DNA of 64,000 nt. Origin: an uncultured Lachnospiraceae bacterium. GTDB lineage: Bacteria; Bacillota; Clostridia; Lachnospirales; Lachnospiraceae. Position numbers and translations under genes: made by a program. Location of the stretch: the NCBI GenBank assembly GCA_934432595.1, contig CAKRYR010000009.1, forward strand, positions 31,173 through 95,172, in the 5' to 3' direction. Of this stretch, positions 17,459 to 26,896 are shown in pieces (position 1 is the first letter of the stretch; every line of letters begins with the position of its first letter). The notes below the pieces were generated by a model that did no database searches, was not told where the DNA came from, and saw only the letters and a list, made by a program, of their open reading frames with translations.

Positions 17459-18598
17459 CTACTTTATTCTCGAATAATAATTATTCCTATTACTAATAAT
17501 CATATTCTTCTCTTCCAAACTAAAAAGTATTCTAATAACTTCACTTAATCCCAACTGAGTCTCATATAATATTTCATCCATATGTTTCGGCTCTAAACGT
17601 AAACAAGCATACACTATTTTTTCATCACTTGCAAGCAAAATTTCATTTTCTTCATTATTTGAACACAAATTATCCTTTATATCTTTTTCATTTATATACT
17701 GATTAGAATTAGAATAATCCATATTGAAATCCTCTAAAACATCTTCTACACAAGTAACTATTTTAGCCCCCATTTTTATCAAGTTATTACACCCTTCACT
17801 TAAAGGGTCATCCATTCTTCCTGGTATGACATATACCTCTTTTCCTTGTTCAAGTGCTAGATCTACCGTAATTAAAGATCCACTCTTTTTTCGAGCTTCT
17901 ACAACTAACAATGCATCTGATAATCCACTAATAATTCTATTTCTCATTGGAAAATTACCTGCTCTTGCACTAGTATACATCGGATATTCCGATATTATTC
18001 CACCATTCCTTATTGTCCTCATAAATATATCAATATTTTCTGGTGGATAACAAGTATCTATACCACATCCTAATATTCCAAAAGTTCTTCCATTTTCACA
18101 TTCAAGCGCTCCTTTATGAGCATATGCATCTATACCTCTTGCCATACCACTGATTATTTGGAACCCACTTTGTGCCAGTTCACATGCAAGTTTTCTAGTT
18201 ATAATACTTCCATATTCTGTACAATTTCGTGCTCCTACAATACCTATAGATGGCATATTATTCTTTGGCAAATCTCCCCTATAATACAGTATCCATGGTG
18301 GATTATAGATTTCTGCTAGCTTTTTCGGATAGTTTTCTTCATTTCTTAATACAAACTCTATTCCCTTACTTTTCAATACCTCCATATTTTTCTTTATTTT
18401 ATCTATATTCTTACTACTCTGAATAGCTAAAATATTTTTTTTAGATAACTTATCTATTTTAGCTAATTCTTCCTCAGATGCATCAAAAACTTCCTCCGCA
18501 CATCCAAAAAAATCTAGTAGTCTTCCTATCCAAACCATCCCTATTCCTGGTATATTATTAATCCAATATCCATATTCTCGCTCTGTCATATCTTCCAA
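17459..18598 (-). CDS. dprA: DprA, DNA-processing protein for natural transformation
   Basis: DprA loads RecA on incoming single-stranded DNA. The roughly 380-residue protein has an N-terminal helix-hairpin part (YGYWINNIPGIGMVWIGRLLDFFG), the central Rossmann-like DprA domain (SIGIVGARNCTEYGSIITRKLACELAQSGFQIISGMARGIDAYAHKGAL, then GGIISEYPMYTSARAGNFPMRNRIISGLSDALLVVEA), and a C-terminal winged helix (HMDEILYETQLGLSEVIRILFSLEEKNMI). Start choice is uncertain: TTG at 18598 has AAAGGA upstream; TTG at 18616 is open but has no site, and an ATG lies at 18589. It precedes topA and follows comM-like 18707-20236. Confidence 0.95.
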   Translation of the reverse strand: MEDMTEREYGYWINNIPGIGMVWIGRLLDFFGCAEEVFDASEEELAKIDKLSKKNILAIQSSKNIDKIKKNMEVLKSKGIEFVLRNEENYPKKLAEIYNPPWILYYRGDLPKNNMPSIGIVGARNCTEYGSIITRKLACELAQSGFQIISGMARGIDAYAHKGALECENGRTFGILGCGIDTCYPPENIDIFMRTIRNGGIISEYPMYTSARAGNFPMRNRIISGLSDALLVVEARKKSGSLITVDLALEQGKEVYVIPGRMDDPLSEGCNNLIKMGAKIVTCVEDVLEDFNMDYSNSNQYINEKDIKDNLCSNNEENEILLASDEKIVYACLRLEPKHMDEILYETQLGLSEVIRILFSLEEKNMIISNRNNYYSRIK

Positions 18599-18706
18599 AA
18601 TATATTTCCTTTCCAATTTTTTCGTATACTCTACTAAAAGTATTCTCGTTTAATATAATTTCCTTTTTTCTTTAAAAACGTATATTTTGTCATATGCAAA
18701 GCATTA

Positions 18707-20236
18707 TTACCAATACTTTTTATCTATTGTTCTATAACAAATAGCCTCTGTAATATCTTCTTCAGATATATATTCTCTCTCATCTATATCTGCTAAAGTT
18801 CTAGCAACCTTTAAAATTTTATAATACATCCTTGCACTTAAATTATATTTATTAAATGCTTTTTCTAAAATTTTCTTCTCTTTTTTACCTAAAATACAAT
18901 ACTTTTCAACTTGTTTATTACTCATCTGACTATTAGTATGTATTCCATCTTCTTTATACCTCTCATTCTGAATATGCCTTGTTTTCATTATTCTTTTTCT
19001 AATTATTGAAGAATTCTCACCTTTCCTTCTATTTTTCAAATCCTTATATTCGATTCTAGGTGCCTCAACACATATATCAATTCTATCTAATAAAGGCTTA
19101 CTTATCTTTCCTAAATATCTATTTACCTCATTAATTGAGCAATTGCATTTTCGCCTATCTGGATAATATCCACATTTACACGGATTCATAGCACAAGCAA
19201 GTATTAAATTAGCCGGATAAGTATATGTTCCATGAACTCTTGATATAGTTACCTTTCCTTCTTCTAAAGGTTGTCTAAGTATCTCTAGAGTATTTTTATT
19301 AAATTCAGGTAATTCATCTAAAAACAATACTCCACCTGATGCTAAACTTATCTCTCCAGGTTTTGGACTTCTTCCGCCTCCTGTTAGCGCCGACTGAGTT
19401 ATTGTATGATGAGGTGCTCTAAATGGTCTATTAACCATCAATGCATGTTTACTATCTAACATACCCGAAACACTATACACTTTAGAAATTTCAATACTTT
19501 CTTCAAATGTAAGCTTAGGCATTATAGTCGGTATTCTCTTAGCTACCATAGTTTTACCTGAACCCGGTGGTCCAATAATTAATATATTATGGTTACCTGC
19601 AACTGCCACTTCTACAGCCCTTTTTACAGATTCTTGTCCATTTATATCTTCAAAATCAATATCATATTTATCTAATACATTATCAAATAATTCATCTACA
19701 TCAATAAATGTAGATTCTATTGTTTTATCACCATTTAAATATAGAAAGGTTTCTTCTAAGTTAGATACTCCTATTATCTCCATTTCCTTTACAACTGCAC
19801 TTTCCTTTGCATTTTCCATAGGAACAATACATTTTATAAATCCTTGCTCATATGCACTATAAATTATAGGTAATATGCCATCTACTCTAGAGACAGTACC
19901 ATCTAAACTTAATTCTCCTATTATAATTATCTTTTCTAAACTATCTTGTGGAATATAGCCTGATGCGGCCAAAATAGAAATTGCTATTGGTAAATCAAAG
20001 GTTGTCCCCTGCTTACGTACATCTGCTGGTGATAAATTCACCGTAATTCTTTTTGGTGGTAGGCGATATCCCGAATTCTTCAATGCTATTCTAACTCGTT
20101 CTTTCGCTTCTTTCACTTCGGACGCTAGTCCACCAACCATACTAAATTCCGGTAAACCTTCACTTATGTCAGCTTCTACACAAACAAGAAATCCATTAAT
20201 TCCATCAATTGCTCCTGTATATGTTCTACTAAACAA
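18707..20236 (-). CDS. comM: ComM/YifB-like Mg-chelatase-family AAA+ ATPase
   Basis: This AAA+ protein belongs to the ComM family, a hexameric helicase that promotes branch migration of transforming DNA in proteobacteria. The 509-residue product has an N-terminal Lon-protease-like fold (LPEFSMVGGLASEVKEAKERVRIALKNSGYRLPPKRITVNLSPADVRKQGTTFDLPIAI), Walker A GPPGSGKTM near residue 219, Walker B GGVLFLDELPEF, and a C-terminal Mg_chelatase_C domain. A zinc-type CKCGYYPDRRKCNC loop is also present. It starts at a TTG with GGGAGA ten bases upstream. Adjacent dprA supports a joint role in handling incoming DNA, though no other competence genes are in the window. Confidence 0.93.
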   Translation of the reverse strand: MFSRTYTGAIDGINGFLVCVEADISEGLPEFSMVGGLASEVKEAKERVRIALKNSGYRLPPKRITVNLSPADVRKQGTTFDLPIAISILAASGYIPQDSLEKIIIIGELSLDGTVSRVDGILPIIYSAYEQGFIKCIVPMENAKESAVVKEMEIIGVSNLEETFLYLNGDKTIESTFIDVDELFDNVLDKYDIDFEDINGQESVKRAVEVAVAGNHNILIIGPPGSGKTMVAKRIPTIMPKLTFEESIEISKVYSVSGMLDSKHALMVNRPFRAPHHTITQSALTGGGRSPKPGEISLASGGVLFLDELPEFNKNTLEILRQPLEEGKVTISRVHGTYTYPANLILACAMNPCKCGYYPDRRKCNCSINEVNRYLGKISKPLLDRIDICVEAPRIEYKDLKNRRKGENSSIIRKRIMKTRHIQNERYKEDGIHTNSQMSNKQVEKYCILGKKEKKILEKAFNKYNLSARMYYKILKVARTLADIDEREYISEEDITEAICYRTIDKKYW

Positions 20237-20317
20237 TCGTTATATGTCTCCCTTCTTGACTCCTCGCCCACCATTATACCACCTCCCCCTCTAAAATTCA
20301 ACATTTTTCTTTTTTAT

Positions 20318-20756
20318 ACAGCTCTGAAAGGGAAATCTTTTTTTATCTTGCTTATTATAGAAAAATTTATTTATACACATTAAGTATATTTATTGTATTA
20401 TTTATCAACATCATATAAATAAACTAAACCATTTTTATATTTTTTGTACATTAATTTTTAAATTTTTTCATTTTTCTCTTGGCAAGCATCACTTGATTGC
20501 TATATTCTATATAACTTCCATGTCTAGGATCTTTTGTTTCTCCAAATGCCTTAAATAATTCTGGAAAAAACTTATTTTGTATCTTATTACATTCCTTAAT
20601 TGGATTTTTTTCTAATTGTTTTTTTATTCTTTCTTCTTTTCTTCCCATAATAATCTCCAATACGATAAACTTCTTACATATTTTACCATATCAGAGATTA
20701 TTTTTCTTTATTTATAAACAATTTTTGTGCAAATTATTTTTACCTTTCAGAGCTGT
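20318..20756. mobile_element. Short inverted-repeat element (MITE-like) with transposase remnant
   Basis: The 14-base sequence ACAGCTCTGAAAGG at 20318-20331 is repeated exactly in inverted orientation at 20743-20756. Immediately outside both ends is the direct repeat TTTTTAT (20311-20317 and 20757-20763), as expected for a target-site duplication, though it is AT-rich. The element is about 440 bases and encloses a 65-codon fragment resembling a transposase N-terminus. This is the structure of a non-autonomous, internally deleted insertion sequence. The parent family could not be named with confidence. Confidence 0.75.
20451..20648 (-). pseudogene. Truncated transposase N-terminus
   Basis: The 65-residue frame starts MGRKEERIKKQLEKNPIKE and contains FPELFKAFGETKDPRHGSYIEYSNQVMLA. 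The F-P-x-L-F-x-x-F-x-x-x-x-D-P-R-H-x-S-Y-I-x-Y pattern resembles the start of DDE transposases that I know from Clostridia. The frame then ends in a Lys-rich stretch, without any catalytic DDE region. It is fully contained within the inverted-repeat element 20318-20756, which explains the truncation as an internal deletion. GGAG lies six bases before the ATG, so a short peptide could still be made. Assignment rests on recalled sequence similarity. Confidence 0.6.
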
Positions 20757-20809
20757 TTTTTATAATACAATATATCACATAATAATTTTCATTTCTAGCA
20801 ATTAGATTA

Positions 20810-21144
20810 CTACTGAAATCTGACAATAGCAAAAACTACACCCTTACTGCTTTCCTCTAAAACATCCCAGCCATTTTTTTCATCACTTATCCATGAACAA
20901 TAATTTTTTGAATGTTGTGCTATTTCTAAATCTGCATATCCTAATTTTTCTGAATAATTTCTTTTACCAACTACATATCCAACATGATCCCAATCATTAT
21001 CATTTGTTAAATCATATGCAATAATATCTCCACTTTGGGCATATTGAGTTAATTCTTCTAAACTATCATATGTATTATCAATAATAACTGTTAAAATAAT
21101 ACATACCATAATTATACTTACTATTATTTTTATATTTTCTTCAT
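20810..21144 (-). pseudogene. Broken amidase-like (Amidase_6) exported protein gene
   Basis: From 21109 the frame encodes 99 residues ending with SGDIIAYDLTNDNDWDHVGYVVGKRN...EIAQHSKNYCSW...VFAIVRFQ, which matches the C-terminal half of the Amidase_6 (putative peptidoglycan amidase) domain, including its WDHVG-Y-V and QHS motifs. The proper start seems to be the ATG at 21144 with AGGGG upstream, but from there translation stops after MKKI. Adding a single A in the A-run at 21135-21138 joins it to the frame and gives MKKNIKIIVSIIMVCIIL, an ideal signal anchor. The N-terminal catalytic half with the conserved Cys is also absent. I therefore call it a degenerate gene. Confidence 0.55.
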
Positions 21145-21173
21145 ATTACCCCTCTTAACTATAATCTACTTTA

Positions 21174-22715
21174 TTATCTCATTGCATCTATATATGTTTT
21201 GGTAAATTGTGTTTCATCACCATAAACATATACTATTTCATATACTGGTCTATAATATAACTTTGAATCAACTAAATATGATAATGAAATATTTTTAATA
21301 TCAACTATACCGTTAAATGACATTAATCCAATCTTTCCTGCTTTTATTACATCTAATACATCTTGATCACTTATAATTTCTTCATCCTTATATTTTTTTA
21401 TTGCTCCATTACTTATATCTATTGCACTAATAGAATAATCATCCTTATAATATATACTTACATTTGAAAAACTGTTCTTATCTTTTAAATTATCAAATTT
21501 ATATTCTATATATATGTCATTCATTAATACATTAACATTTCCTTCATTATGTATAATATCAATATTTTTTATATAGTCTTCATAATACTTATTAGTAAGC
21601 CTTCTAACTTTTTCATCTGTCATATTAACATCTGTAACTTGGTTACATATATTGTCACTGTAAATTTCACTCTTCCAAGTTAATTTTCTATGTTTATCTT
21701 CATAACTGTCTCCAGAAGTTGTATCTAATTCTTCTTCATATTCACCAATATCTGAAGTCTCTTCTTCAATTTCCTCACTGTTTTCAAATACTATTGAATA
21801 ATATGATGCTTCTTTATCATATATAATAGAATACTTTCCATCAACAGATTCTGTTCTATATTCATTCTTACTATCTTTAACACTCTTTTGACTACTTCCT
21901 AAATTATTATATAATTTTTTTATATTATTTGAATAAACATCTTTTGTTATTTTCACATTATCTGCTACAAATACAGGTGCTGTATCTGACTTATCGCTCA
22001 AATCCAAATCACATTTTACTGTTATCTTAGACATATCTGTCTTGTCTCTATTGACTTCTTTAATTAAACCATACTCTTGTATTTCATATACAAATTTCAC
22101 ACTTAAAACTACTAATAATGCTACCATAAGAGGTACAAAACTTGTCAAAATTTTTGTCTTCTTTTTCTTTTTATCACTTTCTAATAATAATGTTCTAAAG
22201 AATGAATATATTGCAAATCCAAACATCCCTCCAACAAAATTATATATAATATCATCTACATCGAAACTACCCTTTTGGCTTACATATTGAACTATTTCTA
22301 CTAAAAAAGTTGATAAAAAAGTAACAATAGCAACCTTTCTATAAATATTAATCTTCTTACAAACAAATGGTAATAAAAAACCAAATGGCATAAAGAATAA
22401 TATATTAGCTATCATAAACCATAACTCTGTATTAAGAGAATCACCAAATACTATGATTTTTTTTAGACCTTCAAAAGGCTTTAAATTAACACCTATACCC
22501 ATTCCATTTCTAGCAAAATATGTTATATATGCAACTGCAACTAAATATGCAAGAAAAATAGAATTAATAAATACCTTTCCAAATATAGAAATCTCTCTAT
22601 CCTTTTTTATCACTCTATAATAAATCTTATAAAAAATTCCCAATAGAACCATACTTACAAAAAAAGTAACTACCGAACATATTAAACTTGCAAATAATAA
22701 CCTTCCCCAACGCAT
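21174..22715 (-). CDS. VanZ-like membrane protein with large extracytoplasmic C-terminal domain
   Basis: The 513-residue protein has a VanZ-like N-terminal half with about six transmembrane helices (residues 5-30, 44-65, 100-118, 122-148, 155-175 and 190-212). The VanZ motifs are visible: LKPFEGL, NILFFMPFGFLLPF, STFLVEIVQYVSQKGSFDVDDIIYNFVGGMFGF. The remaining 290 residues are hydrophilic, with an acidic Glu-rich linker near residues 310-330 and no motif I recognise. VanZ proteins confer low-level teicoplanin resistance in some hosts, but most members are of unknown role. AAAGGAG precedes the ATG. Downstream lie the broken amidase gene and the inverted-repeat element. Confidence 0.8.
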   Translation of the reverse strand: MRWGRLLFASLICSVVTFFVSMVLLGIFYKIYYRVIKKDREISIFGKVFINSIFLAYLVAVAYITYFARNGMGIGVNLKPFEGLKKIIVFGDSLNTELWFMIANILFFMPFGFLLPFVCKKINIYRKVAIVTFLSTFLVEIVQYVSQKGSFDVDDIIYNFVGGMFGFAIYSFFRTLLLESDKKKKKTKILTSFVPLMVALLVVLSVKFVYEIQEYGLIKEVNRDKTDMSKITVKCDLDLSDKSDTAPVFVADNVKITKDVYSNNIKKLYNNLGSSQKSVKDSKNEYRTESVDGKYSIIYDKEASYYSIVFENSEEIEEETSDIGEYEEELDTTSGDSYEDKHRKLTWKSEIYSDNICNQVTDVNMTDEKVRRLTNKYYEDYIKNIDIIHNEGNVNVLMNDIYIEYKFDNLKDKNSFSNVSIYYKDDYSISAIDISNGAIKKYKDEEIISDQDVLDVIKAGKIGLMSFNGIVDIKNISLSYLVDSKLYYRPVYEIVYVYGDETQFTKTYIDAMR

Positions 22716-22883
22716 TACACTCTCTCCTTTTTATTATTACTCTATTTCTAATAAACAACTTTTAATTCCTTAGGGATACATAATCTTTAAATGTTCGAAA
22801 GTCTTTCCACAACCCATACTTAACACAAAACGTCACCCTTATGTAAAGATTGCCGTAGGCTTCACTAGAACACCACACCACAC

Positions 22884-23333
22884 CTACTCTAAAATCTTCT
22901 TAATTTCATCCATAAAAGTATTAACATCCTTAAACTCGCGATAAATGGACGCAAAACGAACATAAGCAACAGGATCAAGAGTCTTAAGTTTCTCCATAAG
23001 AAGTTCTCCAATTGTACTGCTGCTAATTTCCTTTTCCTCCATAGCAAATATCTCATTCTCAATCTCATCAACAAAAGTCTTTATCTGTTCAACAGAAATA
23101 GGTCTTTTATGGCAAGAACGGAATATACCTGCTTCAATCTTAGCCCTATCATAAGGTTCCCTATTCATATCCTTCTTAACTACAACTAAAGGAATAGCAT
23201 CAACCTTCTCATATGTAGTAAATCTCTTATTACAAGCATCACATTGCCTTCTTCTTCTAATAGCAGCACCATCATCTGCTGGTCTTGAATCAATTACTCT
23301 AGTATTTTCCACACCACAATATGGACACTTCAT
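22884..23333 (-). CDS. nrdR: NrdR, transcriptional repressor of ribonucleotide reductase genes
   Basis: NrdR senses dATP/ATP and represses nrd operons. The 149-residue protein has the N-terminal zinc ribbon CPYC...DSRPADDGAAIRRRRQCDACNKRFTTYE (residues 3-42) and an ATP-cone domain (VVVKKDMNREPYDRAKIEAGIFRSCHKRPIS). Length is typical. AGGAGAG lies upstream of the ATG. It follows the ylmC-like gene by 21 bases, and this pair commonly lies just downstream of sigG in Clostridia. The 168 bases between nrdR and the VanZ-like gene show no clear terminator or promoter. Confidence 0.97.
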   Translation of the reverse strand: MKCPYCGVENTRVIDSRPADDGAAIRRRRQCDACNKRFTTYEKVDAIPLVVVKKDMNREPYDRAKIEAGIFRSCHKRPISVEQIKTFVDEIENEIFAMEEKEISSSTIGELLMEKLKTLDPVAYVRFASIYREFKDVNTFMDEIKKILE

Positions 23334-23354
23334 ATCACATCTCTCCTATCTAAA

Positions 23355-23603
23355 TTATTTTTTACATTCCTTAACATCAATATCTACAATTACAACATCC
23401 ACTCCTATTTTTCTTATACAATTAAATGGTATAACCAATTCAAATTCTTTACAAAACAATCCACACACCTTAAAAGGTCCTGGTATTATAACATAGCATA
23501 TTTTACCTGTACATATATCAAAATCCACATCCCATATATGACCTATACACTTTCCATCTCTACAATTAATTACCTCTTTTTGGCGCAAATCACATATTCT
23601 CAC
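23355..23603 (-). CDS. YlmC/YmxH family PRC-barrel protein
   Basis: This 82-residue protein is a small PRC-barrel of the YlmC/YmxH sporulation-associated family. It reads MRICDLRQKEVINCRDGKCIGHIWDVDFDICTGKICYVIIPG, with the family motif L-x-x-K-E-V-I-N-x-x-D-G-x-x-x-G and a later EFVIPFNCIRKIGVDVVIVDI-type strand. It has six cysteines, more than usual. It starts at GTG (23603) with GGGG seven bases upstream. The family is conserved in spore formers, usually next to sigG or nrdR; its molecular role is unclear. Confidence 0.85.
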   Translation of the reverse strand: MRICDLRQKEVINCRDGKCIGHIWDVDFDICTGKICYVIIPGPFKVCGLFCKEFELVIPFNCIRKIGVDVVIVDIDVKECKK

Positions 23604-23654
23604 ATCAATACCCCATATGTTTTATACTATAATATGAGATAAACATAATAATTT

Positions 23655-24887
23655 CTACAAACTGTCAATAAAATTAACAATTCTCTCTGATGCTTTACCA
23701 TCTTCTATAGAACCTTTTTCTCTTAAAAATGATTCTACCTTATCTATATATTTTGTTTCATCATACTCTTTAATAGCCTTTAATAACTCATTATTATCTT
23801 TAGTAATTGCAAAAGGAGTTTCATATAATGAATAATACAAGCCTCTCTCATCTTCATATTCTGCTATATCAGTTGCATAAATGAATGCTGGTCTCTTAGT
23901 TAAAAGATAATCAAATATACAGCTAGAATAATCTGATATCATTACATCTGCAATTGCTAGTAACTCTTGTACATCGTCATAGTCTGTTACATCTACTACA
24001 TTATCATCACCAAATTGTTTAAAAAACTTGTCTTTAAACTGTACTATTCTAGGATGAAGTCTAACTAATAAAATCCAATCTCCACTGAATTTATCACCAA
24101 GTTTTTCACACAATTTTTTCCCATCTATATTGTAACAATCTAATCTATAATCTTCTCTAAATGTTGGCATATAGAGAACTATTTTTTTATCTAAATCAAC
24201 ATCATACTTTGATAAAATCTTCTTACTAAGCTTTTCATTATTTACAAAAAATATATCATTCCTTGGATGTCCTAATAATTTTATATTTCTTACATTCCAA
24301 AAAGCACTCTTATATACATTTGTTTCAAAATCTGAATTTGAAATCCAATAATCTGTCAAATCAGAATTTATTTTTGCAACCTTCGTCCACATTTTACTTT
24401 CTGTAAGAGTTCCAACATGTCTCTCTATCTTCTTTATGCCGAAGGAGCCATGCCACATTTGTATATAAAACTGATTATCTTTCTTTCTTAATCCCTTTTT
24501 TATAAAATAACTCAAATGATAATTACTTATCCAAAATTTTGCAGTTGTAAGCTCATACAACGCTTGTTGTGATTGATAATTAACCAATCTTATATTCTTA
24601 GGGAATACACTATAATCTTCATTTTCATTAACTAACCAAACCAAATCATAATCTTTATTCTCAGAAATAATATTTTCAACTAAATACTTACAATTACAAC
24701 CATATCCTCGTCCCATATAATTTGTAAATACTATCTTTTTATTATTTACTTTTTCATTGCAAAGTAATTTTTCTAATTTATTTTTTTTTGAATTTAAATA
24801 TAAATCATTTAATTTATCACTTGATTCTAAAAATAATCTTACACCATGTTTAAAATTCTTAAAACCTTTAATTAACTCTTTTTTCAC
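23655..24887 (-). CDS. CDP-glycerol:poly(glycerophosphate) glycerophosphotransferase-like protein (TagB/TagF family)
   Basis: TagB/TagF-type enzymes transfer polyol-phosphate units from CDP-activated donors onto teichoic acid chains at the inner membrane face. The 410-residue protein has the family features: NYMGRGYGCNCKYLVENII (Rossmann start), QMWHGSFGIKKIERHV (the W-H-G motif), LGHPRNDIFF, LYMPTFREDYR, VRLHPRI, and ADVMISDYSSCIFDYLLTKRPAFIYATDIAEYEDERGLY, carrying the D-Y-S-S motif. It starts at GTG with GAGG five bases upstream. It is the last gene of the surface-polymer island and ends 51 bases before ylmC. Confidence 0.9.
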   Translation of the reverse strand: MKKELIKGFKNFKHGVRLFLESSDKLNDLYLNSKKNKLEKLLCNEKVNNKKIVFTNYMGRGYGCNCKYLVENIISENKDYDLVWLVNENEDYSVFPKNIRLVNYQSQQALYELTTAKFWISNYHLSYFIKKGLRKKDNQFYIQMWHGSFGIKKIERHVGTLTESKMWTKVAKINSDLTDYWISNSDFETNVYKSAFWNVRNIKLLGHPRNDIFFVNNEKLSKKILSKYDVDLDKKIVLYMPTFREDYRLDCYNIDGKKLCEKLGDKFSGDWILLVRLHPRIVQFKDKFFKQFGDDNVVDVTDYDDVQELLAIADVMISDYSSCIFDYLLTKRPAFIYATDIAEYEDERGLYYSLYETPFAITKDNNELLKAIKEYDETKYIDKVESFLREKGSIEDGKASERIVNFIDSL

Positions 24888-24908
24888 AATATCCTCATTT
24901 CTGAAATT

Positions 24909-26021
24909 CTATATTTTTGCAGAAATTTCATCTATTATTCTCTTTGTAGCTTTGCCATCACAAGCCCCCATATAATCCTCATAAAATGCTCTATACTCAT
25001 CTCTATTAAACTCAATAAATTCTCTAAGTACAGCCTCTTTTAAATCGGTACCATCTTTAACCATCTGTCCCGGTATTTCATTTAAATCAATATATAAACC
25101 TCTAGTTGATACAAATTCATCATAATCTGGTACAAATAATACAATAGGCTTCTGATATAATGTATAGTCAAATATAACTGATGAATAATCCGCAATTAAC
25201 ATATCCGCTATCGGTAATATTCTCTCAGTTGGGATATCACAATTAGATAATTTATGTTTTGCATCAAGATGCGGATGCATTTTCATAACTATATAATACT
25301 CCTCACCTAATTCTTTCTGTACTCTCTTAACATCTTCTAAACCTAATACATAAGGTTCAAGTGCTTTACCTCGAAATGTCGGTGCCCAAAGTATTATTTT
25401 TTTACTTTTAGCATTAGGATATTTATTATAGAATTCTATCCTACATTGCTCTATATATTTTTCATCAAAAAAACAGTCTGTCCTACTTAATCCTGTTGCT
25501 TTAACGGTACCTTTTTCTTGTTTCATCGCTCTTTCATATACAGGTATGCAACAGTTTGCACTAACAGTTGTTAATGTATAATTTTTAAAAACATTTCCCT
25601 TATAATACTTAGGAATATCATCCTCTGTATCGTATGCATATTTTTTTAACAAACCACCTGCATGCCATAATTGAATAACTTGTGTTTCCTTTCTCTTGTT
25701 ACACGAAGAAACTGGTAAAAAGTTATCACATATAAACACATACTTTGCATTTGCATACAAATTCATGAATTTCATCATTGATTTTACTATTGTAAAATAG
25801 CTCTCAGTTTGATAATTATTATACATCTCTATAACCTCATAATCGCTATCAAGAAATGTATCTCTCATCTTTTCCATACTAAAAGGAACACAAGTATGAT
25901 GAGCATCTACAAAAAGTACACGCTTTTCATCTATATTTTTTCTTTTTGATATATTGTATACCAAAGGTAAAACAATAGACTGAACTATCATTTTTATCAT
26001 CTGTCTAATAAAATATTTCAT
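24909..26021 (-). CDS. CDP-glycerol glycerophosphotransferase family protein
   Basis: This second TagB/TagF-like enzyme has 370 residues. Visible motifs are QLWHAGGLLKKYAYDT, TGLSRTDCFFDEKYIEQC, ILWAPTFRGKALEP, VMKMHPHLD, and ADMLIADYSSVIFDYTLYQKPIVLFVPDYDEFVSTRGLYIDL. The N-terminus has a hydrophobic stretch (MIVQSIVLPLVYNIS) that may act as a membrane-associating helix. GGAGG precedes the ATG. It lies between the GT2 gene and the other glycerophosphotransferase with gaps under 30 bases, so these are one transcription unit. The pair could act as priming enzyme and polymerase; donor specificity cannot be told from sequence. Confidence 0.9.
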   Translation of the reverse strand: MKYFIRQMIKMIVQSIVLPLVYNISKRKNIDEKRVLFVDAHHTCVPFSMEKMRDTFLDSDYEVIEMYNNYQTESYFTIVKSMMKFMNLYANAKYVFICDNFLPVSSCNKRKETQVIQLWHAGGLLKKYAYDTEDDIPKYYKGNVFKNYTLTTVSANCCIPVYERAMKQEKGTVKATGLSRTDCFFDEKYIEQCRIEFYNKYPNAKSKKIILWAPTFRGKALEPYVLGLEDVKRVQKELGEEYYIVMKMHPHLDAKHKLSNCDIPTERILPIADMLIADYSSVIFDYTLYQKPIVLFVPDYDEFVSTRGLYIDLNEIPGQMVKDGTDLKEAVLREFIEFNRDEYRAFYEDYMGACDGKATKRIIDEISAKI

Positions 26022-26049
26022 TGTATTCCTCCATACTAAGTTGCCAATT

Positions 26050-26799
26050 TTAATTAAAGAAATGTTTTTTCACGCCATTAAATCCATATGCAATAAAATA
26101 AATAATTGATTTTAAACGTCCAAATCCCATATATCTTAATGATTTATAATGCATTCTAGCTGATTTAAACTTATTTCTAGATTTTCCAGTCTCAGATAAA
26201 CGATACTTTAATAATGGTTCATTAATCAAAACTGCGTCTCCATAATCACGTAATATACTAAGCCATGTTATATAATCTTCATGGGCATCATCCCATTTCA
26301 TATCATATTTCTTCATAATTTTTTGTTCTATCAAAACTGATGAACAATTAATTATATTTCCATATAATAATTTTTTATAACTAACTCTCTTAGGTACTTC
26401 AATTATTCTACCTGTTGATTCTCCAGCTGCAGTCATAAGTTCTCTTGCCGTTGCGCACATAACTGCATCTGTTTCATCTAATGCTTTTAATTGTTTTTCT
26501 AATTTATCAGGTGACCACCAATCATCTGAATCTAAGAAAGCAACATATCTTCCTTTTGCCATGTAAACACCTTTATTACGAGTTCTAGCAACGCCTAAAT
26601 TTTCTTTATTATGTATATATTTTATCCTAGGATCATCTAAATATTTATTTACCACATCATCTACATTATCTTTAGAACAATCATTTATTATAATTAATTC
26701 TAAATTTACATTTTGCTCTAATACAGAGTCTATCGCCTTTGCAATATAATTTTCACAATTATATGCCGGCATAACTACCGATACATCTATTTGTTTCAT
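26050..26799 (-). CDS. Family 2 glycosyltransferase
   Basis: The 249-residue protein is a GT-A fold family 2 glycosyltransferase. It begins VSVVMPAYNCENYIAKAIDSVLEQNVNLELIIINDCSKDN, has the nucleotide/metal motif YVAFLDSDDWWSPDKLEKQL (D-x-D near residue 90), and the acceptor-side motif DYITWLSIL with a catalytic-type Asp-Tyr/Glu context (HEDYITW). There is no transmembrane helix beyond a hydrophobic C-terminal segment. It lies between the epimerase and the glycerophosphotransferases and probably adds a sugar to the same surface polymer. The donor is unknown. Confidence 0.92.
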   Translation of the reverse strand: MKQIDVSVVMPAYNCENYIAKAIDSVLEQNVNLELIIINDCSKDNVDDVVNKYLDDPRIKYIHNKENLGVARTRNKGVYMAKGRYVAFLDSDDWWSPDKLEKQLKALDETDAVMCATARELMTAAGESTGRIIEVPKRVSYKKLLYGNIINCSSVLIEQKIMKKYDMKWDDAHEDYITWLSILRDYGDAVLINEPLLKYRLSETGKSRNKFKSARMHYKSLRYMGFGRLKSIIYFIAYGFNGVKKHFFN

Positions 26800-26896
26800 A
26801 TATTAATCTTAATCCTCATTTCTGAACGACTTGTCATGAAGAAGGAGATGCAAATATCAAATTTGCATCTGCCATCAAAGCTATTTACTTTTTCTA

